Notes: generated by a model not told the origin, from the letters alone. A DNA stretch of 64,000 nucleotides from Mammaliicoccus sp. Marseille-Q6498 (GCF_946151045.1 NZ_CAMGYY010000002.1:124001-188000), one strand, 5' to 3'; positions 1 to 9,397 are shown, counted from the stretch's first letter. Made by a program: numbers and translations.

Positions 1-1
1 C

Positions 2-170
2 CGTTAGCGGGTTCTAACGACCATTATTCAGAATTCTGACCGTTAGCGGGTTCTAACGACCATTATTCGGAATTCTGACCGTTAGCGAGTTCTAACGACC
101 ATTATTCGGAATTCTGACCGTTAGCGGGTTCTAACGACCATTATTCAGAATTCTGACCGTTAGAGCCTGA
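2..170. repeat. Tandem 39-nt two-palindrome repeat, locus 1
   Basis: Four units of exactly 39 nt start at 2, 41, 80 and 119, followed by a partial fifth. Each unit has an outer dyad, CGTTAG-N6-CTAACG, and an inner palindrome around GAATTC (CAGAATTCTG, or a one-base variant). Units differ only by single bases. The same repeat occurs inverted at 35304 and 58339. There are no spacers between units and no open frame. It lies downstream of the terminator of the pyruvate oxidase gene. Function unknown. Confidence 0.9.
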
Positions 171-191
171 ACACACAACCACACTCCACAC

Positions 192-233
192 AAAAACCCC
201 CAGTACATTCGCTACCGGATGTACTGGGGGTTT
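192..233 (-). terminator. Terminator of the pyruvate oxidase gene
   Basis: A 12-bp perfect stem (197-208 with 219-230, core CCCCCAGTACAT) with a 10-nt loop, flanked by A and T runs. It lies just past the stop of the minus-strand gene and could act in both directions. Confidence 0.85.
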
Positions 234-257
234 CCTATATGCTATATCCTAATATTT

Positions 258-1991
258 CTAGAAGAATCTTCTGATGAGTGTTTTCAGTGGTGGCATTTTT
301 TCTAGTCTGTTTTCTTCTAATACATTTCTGATTTCAAATGTAGCGTAACCGCGTGCTTCGTCCCATACGATTTTACCTGGTAATGGGGCTGCGTCTGGGT
401 CTACTTTTACATTTACGATTACGGGTTTGTTTGCGTTTTTGGCTTTTTCTAAAGTTGGTGCGATTTCATCTACGTCTGTTACGTTGTAGCCAATTCCGCC
501 ACAGCTGTCAGCAAATTTAGCGAAATCAATATCGCCTAAATCAATTGCATATTCTAATTCGCCTGCTGCTTGTTGTTCGTATTTAATGAATGACAGTTCT
601 TGGTTATTTAATACAACTACGATGATTGGTAATTTATATAACACAGCTGTTACGAAATCTTGCATTACCATGGATAAACCACCATCACCAGTTATAGCAA
701 TGGCTTGTTTGTCTGGATTAGCTATTTTACTTGCTATTGCGCCTGGTAATGCACATCCCATCGTACCTAACCATGATGATGTTATAAATTGATGGTTATG
801 ATCTAAGCGTAAATAACGTGTGCTCCATACAGTAGAGGTACCGACATCTACAGAGAATACTGTATCTTTCGTTGTTATTTTTTCTATTTCTGCCATTAAT
901 TTTTCTGGTCTGATTGGAAGACTTTTATCAGCTCTGTCTTCGTCTAACCATTTATTCCATAGTCTCATGTTTTCTTGACATGCTTTAAGGAATTTACGAT
1001 CAGTAACGCTGTTTGTTTCTTTTATTAAAGCTTCAAGTATATTTTTAGTATCTCCAACTAGACCAACATCTACATTGAATCGTTTACCGATTGTGTCTTT
1101 GTTAATATCTATTTGAATACATGGTATATCTTTATCAGGTAAATAATTTACATACGGATAATTTGTACCAACTAAGATTAAAAGGTCAGCGTCTTTTGAA
1201 GCTTCGAATGCTGGTTTAGTCCCGATTTTACCTAAGTTACCCATAAAGTTAGGGTGTTTGTCAGGTATGATACCTTTTGCAGGTAATGTGATTAAACCTG
1301 GTGCATCGATATGATCTATGAAAGATAGTAGTTCGTCTTTCGCATTTTTAGCACCGACACCTGTTAATACGACAGGTTTTTTACTTTTATTAATCAATTC
1401 TGCCGCTCTTTTTACGTCAACATCGTCAGCGTAAGTGACAGCGTTTTGGAATTCATACGTTTCTCTTGGCACTCTGTCTTCGATTTTTTCTGCTAAAAGA
1501 TCATTTGGTAACGTTAATACTGCGACACCTTTTTTAGCATATGCAGTTTTAATCGCTTCATCTACAACTTCGTGAATATTTTCAGCAGAATCAATTTGTT
1601 TATTGTATACAGCAACATCTTCAAATAGTGCTGGTAAGTTCACTTCTTGGAAAAATTTCGTACCTAATAATTTAGAATCTGTTTGGCCAGCTAATACTAA
1701 CATAGGGACATTATCCATTTTAGCGTCATACATACCGTTTAACATGTGTATTGCCCCAGGTCCGCCGATACTTAAAGCAACAGCTATTTTACCTGTTAGT
1801 TTTGTATAACTACTTGCAGCTAATGTACCAACTTCTTCGTGTCTAACTTGATAGAATTTGATATTGTCTTCTTCTTTTTTCAATGCATCTATCACTTTGT
1901 CAATTGAATCACCAGGAAGACCGTACACGTGATCAATTTGCCAATTTTTTAAGACTTGTACTAGTGCATCGTTTGATTTTATTTTTGCCAT
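258..1991 (-). CDS. cidC: Pyruvate oxidase, CidC/PoxB type
   Basis: Thiamine diphosphate- and FAD-dependent pyruvate oxidase. By family knowledge it converts pyruvate to acetate and CO2, feeding electrons to menaquinone at the membrane in the CidC branch. The 577 residues are close to the S. aureus CidC length. The amino-terminal TPP domain has the RHEEV catalytic-Glu segment (residues 50-54). A central FAD-binding domain follows, then a carboxy-terminal TPP domain with the GDG metal-binding motif near residue 434. The end is basic and hydrophobic (LIRRFF), as in membrane-binding oxidases. A strong AAGGAGG lies 7 nt before the ATG. The gene stands alone and diverges from the glycosyltransferase gene. 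Acetolactate synthase is a related fold, but sequence resemblance favours CidC. Confidence 0.87.
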   Translation of the reverse strand: MAKIKSNDALVQVLKNWQIDHVYGLPGDSIDKVIDALKKEEDNIKFYQVRHEEVGTLAASSYTKLTGKIAVALSIGGPGAIHMLNGMYDAKMDNVPMLVLAGQTDSKLLGTKFFQEVNLPALFEDVAVYNKQIDSAENIHEVVDEAIKTAYAKKGVAVLTLPNDLLAEKIEDRVPRETYEFQNAVTYADDVDVKRAAELINKSKKPVVLTGVGAKNAKDELLSFIDHIDAPGLITLPAKGIIPDKHPNFMGNLGKIGTKPAFEASKDADLLILVGTNYPYVNYLPDKDIPCIQIDINKDTIGKRFNVDVGLVGDTKNILEALIKETNSVTDRKFLKACQENMRLWNKWLDEDRADKSLPIRPEKLMAEIEKITTKDTVFSVDVGTSTVWSTRYLRLDHNHQFITSSWLGTMGCALPGAIASKIANPDKQAIAITGDGGLSMVMQDFVTAVLYKLPIIVVVLNNQELSFIKYEQQAAGELEYAIDLGDIDFAKFADSCGGIGYNVTDVDEIAPTLEKAKNANKPVIVNVKVDPDAAPLPGKIVWDEARGYATFEIRNVLEENRLEKMPPLKTLIRRFF

Positions 1992-2150
1992 TTAAATTCC
2001 TCCTTATATATATTGTATACCCACAAACCCTAAAAATTATAATAAAATGTACGTCTTGAGACTGATTTTCTTATTTTTAAGTAAAAAGAAGTGTTTAAAA
2101 TACTTATTACAAGCTATAATAATGGAAGAATACTAAAGAGGAGTATGACG

Positions 2151-2969
2151 ATGGGGCTATTTAAAAAGAAGCAAAATGATATTTCACAACCAAGTTCTCA
2201 AGAAGACGTTCAATATAGAAGATATCAACATTATTATCAAGAACCTATTCAACCTAGAAAAAGAAAAAGAGTATCTAAATTATTTGGTATTCTAGCAATA
2301 TTAATTATATTGATAATCGTATTTTATTTAGCAGTTATGTATATGTGGTCAAGAACTTCTGATGTTGACGATTTAGCCAAAATAGAAGATAAGCCAACAT
2401 TTGTTTCTGCAGAAAATATGCCTGATTATACGAAAAATGCATTCGTTGCAGTTGAAGATAAAAGATTTTATGATCATGATGGAATTGATATAAGAGGTGT
2501 ATCTAGAGCGTTAGCCGTTTCATTGAAAAATGGTGAACTAACTCAAGGTGGCAGCACAATTACGCAGCAAGTTGTAAAAAATTATTTTTACACAAATGAA
2601 ACGCAATTAACTAGAAAAGTAAAAGAAATGTTTGTAGCGAAACGAGTGGAAGATAAATATAGTAAAAATGATATATTAAGTTATTACGCAAATAATATTT
2701 ATTTTGGTGCTAATAATTACACAATTGAAGAAGCAGCTAATTACTATTTTGGTGCGACAGTTGATAAAAATAATCAAAACCTTCCACAAGTTACAGTTTT
2801 ACAAAGTGCAATACTAGCAAGTGTAGTAAATGCACCTTCGAATTTTGATATAAATAATATTAGTGATAGTTACATGACACGAATTAAAACAACTTTAGAG
2901 AAGATGAAACAACAAAAATATATAACCGATTCACAATACAAGCAAGCTATAAATGAATTAAATCAATAA
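2151..2969 (+). CDS. sgtB: Monofunctional peptidoglycan glycosyltransferase
   Basis: A GT51 glycosyltransferase that polymerises lipid II into glycan strands on the outer membrane face, without a transpeptidase domain. From the chosen start it has 272 residues, near the S. aureus Mgt length. A basic amino-terminal tail is followed by one membrane segment (about 44-66). The catalytic Glu lies in AVEDKRFY (E102), and the second family motif GGSTITQQ is at 133-140. Two in-frame ATGs are close together. The one at 2151 is preferred because AAAGAGGAG ends 7 nt upstream; the ATG at 2145 almost touches that site. A terminator follows, separating it from recX. Confidence 0.9.
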   Translation: MGLFKKKQNDISQPSSQEDVQYRRYQHYYQEPIQPRKRKRVSKLFGILAILIILIIVFYLAVMYMWSRTSDVDDLAKIEDKPTFVSAENMPDYTKNAFVAVEDKRFYDHDGIDIRGVSRALAVSLKNGELTQGGSTITQQVVKNYFYTNETQLTRKVKEMFVAKRVEDKYSKNDILSYYANNIYFGANNYTIEEAANYYFGATVDKNNQNLPQVTVLQSAILASVVNAPSNFDINNISDSYMTRIKTTLEKMKQQKYITDSQYKQAINELNQ

Positions 2970-2973
2970 TAGA

Positions 2974-3018
2974 ACACACTGAGTTAAGGGGTTAAACTTT
3001 TAAACTCAGTGTGTTTTA
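2974..3018 (+). terminator. Terminator after the glycosyltransferase gene
   Basis: A 12-bp stem, ACACACTGAGTT (2974-2985) with its complement at 3003-3014, followed by TTTTATT. It lies directly after the stop. Confidence 0.85.
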
Positions 3019-3051
3019 TTGTATTCTATATATAAGTGTGGAGGGATGAAA

Positions 3052-3855
3052 GTGCTTAAAATAACTAAAATTGAAGTTCAGAAGAAAAATAAAGAGCGAT
3101 TAAATTTATATATTAATGAACAATTTGAGATGGGCATCGATCAAGCCACTTATATATACTTTAATTTAAGAAAAGATATGGAGATTTCAAAAGGACTTCT
3201 TCAAGAAATTCAAGATTATGATCAATATAGACAAGCTCTAAACAAAGCGATTGTATACATATCACATAAGAAAAGAACGAAACATGAAGTAGAACAATAC
3301 TTATCAGAGAAAGAATATTCGAATGACCTTATCGACCAAGTTGTTGAATATTGTGAAACGAATAAGTACATAAATCACGAAGACTATATTGAGAGTTTGA
3401 AAAACACCATTTTAAAAACAACTGATAAAGGTCCGGATCATTTTGAAAGAGTTGCTAAAGAAAAAGGTATAGAAACAAATTTGATTTTAACTTATAAAGA
3501 AAAATTTGAACAAGAAATGGCAGAGGATCGCATTCCTAACATAGCTAAAAAAATCATGCAAAAAAAGAAACAACCTCCTAATAGACTTAAACAGACCATT
3601 GTTCAAACGCTCCAACAAAGAGGCTATGCATTTTCACTTATCAATGAACATTTAACAGACTTAAACATTGAACCAACGTCAGATGATGTTGAAAATATTT
3701 TGATGAAAGATTTAGAAAAGGTATATAATAAGTATCAAAGGAAATATAATGGATATGAATTAAAATCACATGTCATTCAAGCTTTAGTAAGAAAAGGTTA
3801 TACTTTTGATATGATTAATGACAAATTAAGAGAAAGTGGTATTGTAGATGAATGA
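3052..3855 (+). CDS. recX: Regulatory protein RecX
   Basis: RecX-family protein that modulates RecA filaments during recombination and the SOS response. The 267 residues are all helical three-helix RecX repeats (for example the segment beginning DQYRQALNKAIVYIS and the final repeat ending KLRESGIVDE). A GTG start at 3052 is chosen: GTGGAGGG ends 6 nt upstream, whereas the ATG at 3046 abuts that site, and the resulting start MLKITKIEVQKKN matches the S. aureus protein as remembered. The end overlaps yfhH by 8 nt, so the two genes are probably translationally coupled. Confidence 0.9.
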   Translation: MLKITKIEVQKKNKERLNLYINEQFEMGIDQATYIYFNLRKDMEISKGLLQEIQDYDQYRQALNKAIVYISHKKRTKHEVEQYLSEKEYSNDLIDQVVEYCETNKYINHEDYIESLKNTILKTTDKGPDHFERVAKEKGIETNLILTYKEKFEQEMAEDRIPNIAKKIMQKKKQPPNRLKQTIVQTLQQRGYAFSLINEHLTDLNIEPTSDDVENILMKDLEKVYNKYQRKYNGYELKSHVIQALVRKGYTFDMINDKLRESGIVDE

Positions 3856-4165
3856 AGATAAAAAATTTGTAGAGATGACAGAGTACGAATTAAAGACAGC
3901 TATTGCCGATTATAGAGAAAAGATGAGAAAAGCAGAAACAATGGGTGTCATCAATGAATATGAAGTTTACAAAAGAAAAGCACTCATAGCAGAAAGTTAC
4001 CTTGTAGATACTTCGAAAATAGAAGTCGGTAAAGTATACGGTTTAATAGGGGATACACCTACCTATTTTAAAGTCGAAAGAATAAATGGTGTATTTGCTT
4101 GGGGATTTAGATTGAAAGGTTCAAAAATTGAAGAAGGCATTCCTGTAAGTCTTCTACAACTATAA
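3848..4165 (+). CDS. yfhH: YfhH family protein (DUF1811)
   Basis: A 105-residue soluble protein of the YfhH/DUF1811 family, which accompanies recX in Bacillales. An amino-terminal helical half (MTEYELKTAIADYREKMRKAETMG) precedes a small beta domain with KVYGLIGDTPTYFKVERINGVFAWGFR. No catalytic motif is visible. It overlaps recX and lies 12 nt before the ABC ATPase-like gene, so the four genes from recX to 6511 look like one operon. Function is not established for the family. Confidence 0.85.
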   Translation: MNEDKKFVEMTEYELKTAIADYREKMRKAETMGVINEYEVYKRKALIAESYLVDTSKIEVGKVYGLIGDTPTYFKVERINGVFAWGFRLKGSKIEEGIPVSLLQL

Positions 4166-4177
4166 TGGTGGTGCAGA

Positions 4178-5725
4178 ATGACACAGCAAATATTACTTAG
4201 AGTTGTAAATGCAACTAAATATTATTATTTAAATAAAGATAAAAACAGACTGAAATCATTGTTCAAATTAAGTCATTTAGAAAGAAACATTATTTTGAAA
4301 AATGTGACCGTGCATTTATACCGTGGTGAAGTATTAGGTATCATTGGTGATCAAGAATCTGGTAAAGAAATGATTGGCAAATTGATGGCTAAAGAAATTG
4401 CACCTAATATAGGGAAGATTACAAATCAAGAACAGACCTTTCATGCGGATGTATCACATAAAGTAAATGATTTTCAAACTTTGAATGAAATGATTATAAG
4501 AACATTGAGTTTATCTGATGTAAAAGTTAAAGATATTCCCAACTTACAAGAACAAATTTTAAATTATGCAGAACTTACAAACAAATCTTTAAAGACTTGC
4601 CAAGATATATCTGAAAGTGAATACGCACAACTATTAATAAGTATTGTCAAATTCACTCAACCTACAGTTGCAATATTTACGAATATTATTCAATATTTGA
4701 ACGAATCATTCCAAATAAAATTCAATGAACTTTTGAATGAACAAAAAGAAAATGAAAGAGCTGCTGTATTGATAGATGACCATATTCATTCAATAGAAAG
4801 AATGAGTAACTATCTTGTATGGTTTACATATGGGCAAGTAAGAAAAGAAGGTACAGTGAAAGAAGTTCTATCTAAGTATAGAGATTATTATAAGAAATAT
4901 AATCAAATTTATGATAAAGATCAAAAGGAATTATATGATCTAAAATGGAAAATATCAAAACAAGAATTACCTGTTGCACAAGATGAAGAGTACAAAAGAA
5001 TGCGTAAATACCAATACGGTAAAATTCCAAAATCTATAGAAAAAATGATATTTTACGGCATTACTTTTATAATTGGTATCGTATTAGCAGCATTATTTAT
5101 GTTTTTAGGTGTAGGAAATTCACCATCTGAAAAAGAACAAGTCACTAAGCAAGTTATTGCTACAAATAGTGAACCTACATATACAGATAAATCGGCATAT
5201 GTTTTATCAACAAAATCTGGAGTAGAATTAGAACCAGCTTCAAAAAATAGTAAAGAAGTATTACCGCAATATGGATTTGTTGATGTAACAGGTGAGAACC
5301 AATCTAAATACAGATTACAATTTGATGAAAAAACATATACCACAAATAAAAATAACTTATACTTCTTTAATCCAGCAGGCTTATATGAAGATATTGAATG
5401 GTCTGATTTAGAAAAATATGTAGATGGCAATTATTTAAATTATATAGACTTTTATAATAGTTTCATGCATAAAAGCCATAAACAAGTTTCAAATACTTTG
5501 AAAACGGACAAACCAAATCAATTCAAAGAACAAATTCAAGGACAAAAAGTTCATATGATATTTAATAGTGATAAAAAATTAACTGGATTTACTTTTGCTA
5601 TTAAAAATAAGGATAAACTCATTAAGAAATATAACATTACAAGTGATATATGGGTTGTTAAGTCTAAAGGTGGATACATGATGGCTGATTTGAAAGAAAA
5701 TACATGGATATATATTCAATTGTAG
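4178..5725 (+). CDS. TagH-like ABC protein with a degenerate ATPase domain
   Basis: 515 residues with the three-part layout of teichoic-acid exporter TagH. An ABC-like domain (about 1-270) is followed by one membrane segment (about 289-311) and an extracytoplasmic domain (about 330-515). TagH-style text is retained at the end of the first domain (YLVWFTYGQVRKEGTVKEVL). The ATPase motifs are eroded. The P-loop reads GDQESGKE (57-64), with Glu where Ser/Thr is needed. The LSGGQ position reads ISESE. The Walker B strand VAIFTN lacks both acidic residues. It is therefore probably a poor or inactive ATPase. The next gene, 9 nt downstream, is a TagG-like membrane protein, so the pair is a divergent TagGH-type complex. 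The substrate cannot be told from sequence. Confidence 0.75.
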   Translation: MTQQILLRVVNATKYYYLNKDKNRLKSLFKLSHLERNIILKNVTVHLYRGEVLGIIGDQESGKEMIGKLMAKEIAPNIGKITNQEQTFHADVSHKVNDFQTLNEMIIRTLSLSDVKVKDIPNLQEQILNYAELTNKSLKTCQDISESEYAQLLISIVKFTQPTVAIFTNIIQYLNESFQIKFNELLNEQKENERAAVLIDDHIHSIERMSNYLVWFTYGQVRKEGTVKEVLSKYRDYYKKYNQIYDKDQKELYDLKWKISKQELPVAQDEEYKRMRKYQYGKIPKSIEKMIFYGITFIIGIVLAALFMFLGVGNSPSEKEQVTKQVIATNSEPTYTDKSAYVLSTKSGVELEPASKNSKEVLPQYGFVDVTGENQSKYRLQFDEKTYTTNKNNLYFFNPAGLYEDIEWSDLEKYVDGNYLNYIDFYNSFMHKSHKQVSNTLKTDKPNQFKEQIQGQKVHMIFNSDKKLTGFTFAIKNKDKLIKKYNITSDIWVVKSKGGYMMADLKENTWIYIQL

Positions 5726-5734
5726 GGGGATAAT

Positions 5735-6511
5735 ATGAACGAATTATTTGAACAACATATCAAACACTTTCCGCATATGATAAAATACTGTTACTTTGAA
5801 GTTCGAAATCATTATAAATATTATTTATATGCTTTAGGCGTTATGTTGTTATTACTAATATTAACATTTGGGCAACTTATGATTAGAGATACTATCGATG
5901 TACAACGTTCAACGTCATTTTTTAGACTAGTAGGATTTTACGCTTATATATGGGTGTTCTTATCACTATTTCATGCTGAAAAAACTGTGAGAAAACAAGG
6001 TGCACTATATAATAGATTATCCGTACCATATTATGTTGGAACATCCGCACAAGTATTTTTAGGTATGATCATGTTCTTAATTATTGTGACAATAACAGGC
6101 ATAGTATCGACAAGTATGACAACAGTAATTGAAGTTAATCATTTAGGATTCTTTTATTATTTAGTAATGGCATATATTTTACTTGTACCATTAGCTTCAA
6201 TAATTGGATTACTAGGTAAATATATTTATAAAACGAGATTTGTCGTATTTGGTTTATTAATTTTATTACTCTTTTTAATACCAATCATTTATGTACCTGA
6301 AAATATGTATGCAGTGTGGGTTAACGTATTAAAATTAAATCCGTTATTCTACATTATAAATGGATTCCAACAAACGATGATACTCGGTAACGCATCCGTA
6401 ACAAACTTACCGTATCACATACTATTTTATTTTGAAGTATCTATGATTTACTTAGTTTGGATAAATATAAATAGAGCGTATAAAGCTAGATATTTTGAAG
6501 AAGATAAATAA
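5735..6511 (+). CDS. TagG-like ABC-2 membrane permease
   Basis: 258 residues with about six hydrophobic segments and a long amino-terminal amphipathic stretch (MNELFEQHIKHFPHMIKYC) like the TagG/ABC-2 exporter permeases. It is preceded by AGGGGG and sits 9 nt behind the TagH-like gene, presumably its partner. The length resembles TarG/TagG (about 270), but identity seems low, so this is probably a paralogue and not the main wall-teichoic-acid exporter. Family knowledge puts it in the cytoplasmic membrane. What it moves is unknown. Confidence 0.7.
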   Translation: MNELFEQHIKHFPHMIKYCYFEVRNHYKYYLYALGVMLLLLILTFGQLMIRDTIDVQRSTSFFRLVGFYAYIWVFLSLFHAEKTVRKQGALYNRLSVPYYVGTSAQVFLGMIMFLIIVTITGIVSTSMTTVIEVNHLGFFYYLVMAYILLVPLASIIGLLGKYIYKTRFVVFGLLILLLFLIPIIYVPENMYAVWVNVLKLNPLFYIINGFQQTMILGNASVTNLPYHILFYFEVSMIYLVWININRAYKARYFEEDK

Positions 6512-6539
6512 AATCCGGGGATATCCATCCCCGGATTTT
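6510..6539. terminator. Bidirectional terminator
   Basis: A 13-bp perfect stem (6510-6522 with 6527-6539, core CCGGGGAT) with a 4-nt loop, flanked by A and T runs. It serves the converging TagG-like and YfhP-like genes. Confidence 0.9.
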
Positions 6540-7512
6540 ATGCTTCTAATTTCTTCATCAGTTTTTCTTCTGTAAATACCCAACCTATATATGATGACAT
6601 AACTTTCATTTCATCGTCTAAATGTAATATAGCTACGAAAGGGTAATGTCCATTTTTTAAATATCTTAAGTCGATAAATCTTAATTCGGTTGTTTGGTTG
6701 TCTATTCTTGTAACGTCCCATCTGTATATGGAACTAAAGCTTAAAAATGATTGTAAGTTTTTATCGTATTTTGCATATTTTAATATGTGGTCGTTTGGAA
6801 ATGCTTGTCTTTTGAAGACGTCGTTAAATGCTACGTTTCTTCCGTAACTTCTTCCAACATAATCGTGTGTTTCGGTTTGAATGGCTATGCGCCACTCCAT
6901 AAACCGGATAGTTGGTGCGACAAATATTTTTACAGGATTATGTTCTTCTTGGATTTGTTTTAAAGCTTGTTTTTTAATTGCATTTTGAATCATAAATCTA
7001 ATGATGTAGTATAAGGCAAGTGCAATGTATAATGTCCCGAATGATATTGCAGGACTTTGTCCAAGTGTCCAAAATAAAATGGCAATTAAATGTGCTACGA
7101 AAATAATTGGATCGAAAGTGTTTATAATGCTTAATTGTATCCATTTATTTGATATTGGCCGTAATGCTTGTGTCCCGTATGAATTGAATATATCTACAAA
7201 AACATGAAAGAATACTGCGAGTTGTGTCCATAACCAAATGTGTAATACATCAACTCGTGGAAAAAGAACAAATATCAAAAAGGTTAATATTAACGGCCAT
7301 AATAATGTGAATGGTATGGAATGTGTAATGCCTCTATGATTTTTTACGTAAATTGCATTATTTTTAAATTTTAATACTGTATCTATATCTGGTATTTGAG
7401 ATCCAATCATTACACCGGTTGCCACAGCAGCAAACGTTGGTGTAACATGTGGGTCTAATGTTGCAAGTCCAGTTAAAGCAACGCCCATAACAACATGCGT
7501 ACCCGTATCCAT
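6538..7512 (-). CDS. Membrane-bound metal-dependent hydrolase, YfhP type
   Basis: A DUF457 membrane protein in the YdjM/YfhP family (predicted metal-dependent hydrolase). It starts MDTGTHVVMGVALTGLA. The conserved acidic/His set is visible: D2 and H6 in the first helix, SQIPDIDTVLK, then NHRGITHSIPF. About five membrane segments occupy the amino-terminal two thirds. The carboxy-terminal third (KIFVAPTIRFMEWRI onward) is soluble. The ATG at 7512 follows AAGTGGTGA at a normal distance; an upstream GTG at 7524 overlaps that site and is less likely. It diverges from mutY. The physiological substrate is unknown. Confidence 0.82.
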   Translation of the reverse strand: MDTGTHVVMGVALTGLATLDPHVTPTFAAVATGVMIGSQIPDIDTVLKFKNNAIYVKNHRGITHSIPFTLLWPLILTFLIFVLFPRVDVLHIWLWTQLAVFFHVFVDIFNSYGTQALRPISNKWIQLSIINTFDPIIFVAHLIAILFWTLGQSPAISFGTLYIALALYYIIRFMIQNAIKKQALKQIQEEHNPVKIFVAPTIRFMEWRIAIQTETHDYVGRSYGRNVAFNDVFKRQAFPNDHILKYAKYDKNLQSFLSFSSIYRWDVTRIDNQTTELRFIDLRYLKNGHYPFVAILHLDDEMKVMSSYIGWVFTEEKLMKKLEA

Positions 7513-7602
7513 AAAAATCACCACTTTACTTTAATGTATATGATATATTATAAAGCATAAGTAGCAAAAGCTGAAAGAAATAACTAGAAAGTAGTGTCTT
7601 AA

Positions 7603-8634
7603 ATGTTAGAAAATAGAGAATTTAAAGAGGATTTGCTGAATTGGTTTCATGAAAATAAAAGGCAAATGCCGTGGAGAGAAACGAATAATCCGTATTATAT
7701 ATGGCTAAGTGAAGTCATGTTACAACAGACACAAGTTAATACAGTAAGACCTTATTATAATAAGTTTATTAATCGATTTCCTACGATTGAAGAATTGAGT
7801 CAATCGTCTGAAGAAGATGTTTTGAAATTTTGGGAAGGATTAGGTTATTACTCAAGGGTTCGGAATTTTCATGAAGCGGTTAAAGAAGTACACGAGAAAT
7901 ATAATGATGTAGTTCCGAATAATCCTGAAGATTTTAAAACGTTAAAAGGGGTCGGTCCATATACTAATGCTGCAGTGATGAGTATTGTTCATAATCATCC
8001 TATACCTGCAGTTGATGGAAATGTTCTACGTGTTTGGAGCAGACTGACAAGTAATGATTCAGATATCGCATTGCCTAAAACGAAAAAAGTATACGAAGAA
8101 GAATTGCAACCTCTTGTTGAAACAGAATCTGGAGATTTCAATCAAGCTATGATGGAACTTGGAGCTACAGTTTGCACACCTAAAAAGCCGTTATGTATTG
8201 TTTGTCCTGTACAAAATCATTGTGAAGCATTTGCAAAAGGTATTGTCACTGAGTTGCCTGTTAAAAAGAAAAAAGTTAAGAAAAAAACGATAGATTACGC
8301 CGTCTTGTATATTACGAACGCTGATGGTGAAATACTTGTACGTAAAAGAGATACAAAATTATTAAATGGTATGTGGGAATTTCCAATGTTTGAAGCGGAA
8401 GCAAGTGTCCATGCTATGGAAGAAGAATTAGATACAGTATTAAATATTCAAGCTGAACCAGAATTTTCAACTAAACATGTCTTTACGCATATGACTTGGA
8501 ATATGAATGTTTACAGAGCTTATACGCAAAAGAAAAACGTGAATCCTCCATATAAATGGATTAATCAGAACGAAAAAGAAACATTATCATTTTCAACATC
8601 TATGACAAAAATTTATAATCAAATAAATCTGTAA
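7603..8634 (+). CDS. mutY: A/G-specific adenine glycosylase MutY
   Basis: Base-excision DNA glycosylase that removes A paired with 8-oxoguanine. The 343 residues begin with the helix-hairpin-helix glycosylase core, including catalytic Glu in WLSEVMLQQTQV (E37), hairpin LKGVGPYTNAA and catalytic Asp in VDGNV (D138). The [4Fe-4S] ligands follow as CTPKKPLCIVCPVQNHC (C-x6-C-x2-C-x5-C). A NUDIX-like carboxy-terminal domain for oxoG recognition begins near 230 (NADGEILVRKRD). The ribosome site is weak. It is the first gene of a co-directional run with ntdP and the exporter. Confidence 0.95.
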   Translation: MLENREFKEDLLNWFHENKRQMPWRETNNPYYIWLSEVMLQQTQVNTVRPYYNKFINRFPTIEELSQSSEEDVLKFWEGLGYYSRVRNFHEAVKEVHEKYNDVVPNNPEDFKTLKGVGPYTNAAVMSIVHNHPIPAVDGNVLRVWSRLTSNDSDIALPKTKKVYEEELQPLVETESGDFNQAMMELGATVCTPKKPLCIVCPVQNHCEAFAKGIVTELPVKKKKVKKKTIDYAVLYITNADGEILVRKRDTKLLNGMWEFPMFEAEASVHAMEEELDTVLNIQAEPEFSTKHVFTHMTWNMNVYRAYTQKKNVNPPYKWINQNEKETLSFSTSMTKIYNQINL

Positions 8635-8714
8635 ATTATGAGAAACATAAATTTAGCTTATTTATTTAAATATGATATAATAACTTGGTAAATATTTAAA
8701 AGGTGGTGTGGAAC

Positions 8715-9257
8715 ATGGTCAAAGAATCCATACCAAAAGAGGGCCAAGTAATTAAAGTTCAAAGTTATAAGCATGATGGAAACATACATCGTGTTTGGTC
8801 TGAAACAACTATTCTTAAAGGTACGAGTCATGTCATTATTGGTGGAAATAATCGAACACTTGTAACAGAAAGTGATGGTCGAACTTGGGTAACAAGAGAG
8901 CCAGCGATTGTATACTTTCATGCAGAATATTGGTTTAATGTAATTTGTATGTTCCGCGATGATGGGGTCTATTATTATTGTAATTTATCTTCACCATTTG
9001 TTTGTGATGAAGAAGCGATTAAATATATAGATTACGATTTAGATATTAAAGTATATCCAAGTGGGAAGTATCATTTGTTAGACGAAGATGAATATCGTCA
9101 ACATATGAAACAGATGAATTATCCACGTGACATCGATGCGATATTGAAAAGAAACGTTGATATTCTTCAACAATGGATTGAAAGAAAGAAAGGACCATTT
9201 GCGCCAGACTTTATTAAAGTATGGCAAGAAAGATTTCATTCAATGGAAAGACGTTAA
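8715..9257 (+). CDS. ntdP: Nucleoside tri-/diphosphate phosphatase, DUF402
   Basis: DUF402 family, known from the S. aureus homologue as NtdP, which hydrolyses nucleoside tri- and diphosphates with a divalent metal. The 180 residues include the family core [23 protein letters not shown] and the acidic carboxy-terminal cluster ([11 protein letters not shown]...LLDEDEY) that binds metal. The ATG at 8715 is chosen over an upstream GTG at 8703 because AAAGGTGGTG sits just before it and [10 protein letters not shown] is the family start. It lies downstream of mutY after an 80-nt gap. Confidence 0.88.
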   Translation: MVKESIPKEGQVIKVQSYKHDGNIHRVWSETTILKGTSHVIIGGNNRTLVTESDGRTWVTREPAIVYFHAEYWFNVICMFRDDGVYYYCNLSSPFVCDEEAIKYIDYDLDIKVYPSGKYHLLDEDEYRQHMKQMNYPRDIDAILKRNVDILQQWIERKKGPFAPDFIKVWQERFHSMERR

Positions 9258-9397
9258 TGAGATGAATGAAAATTAAACAGGGCAGGGACTTCAATGTCTT
9301 TTCCCTGATTTTTCTGTTGAGATGAATAAATTCGCAGTAGGTGGCTAGTTTCTAATTGATCTTGCTTTAAGGTTATTTAGCAATCTAGTCACTTTTG

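Noticed and set aside
2-170. The 39-nt repeats as a CRISPR array
   Set aside because: Units are directly tandem with no unique spacers, copies are similarly arrayed at other loci, and no cas genes are in the window.
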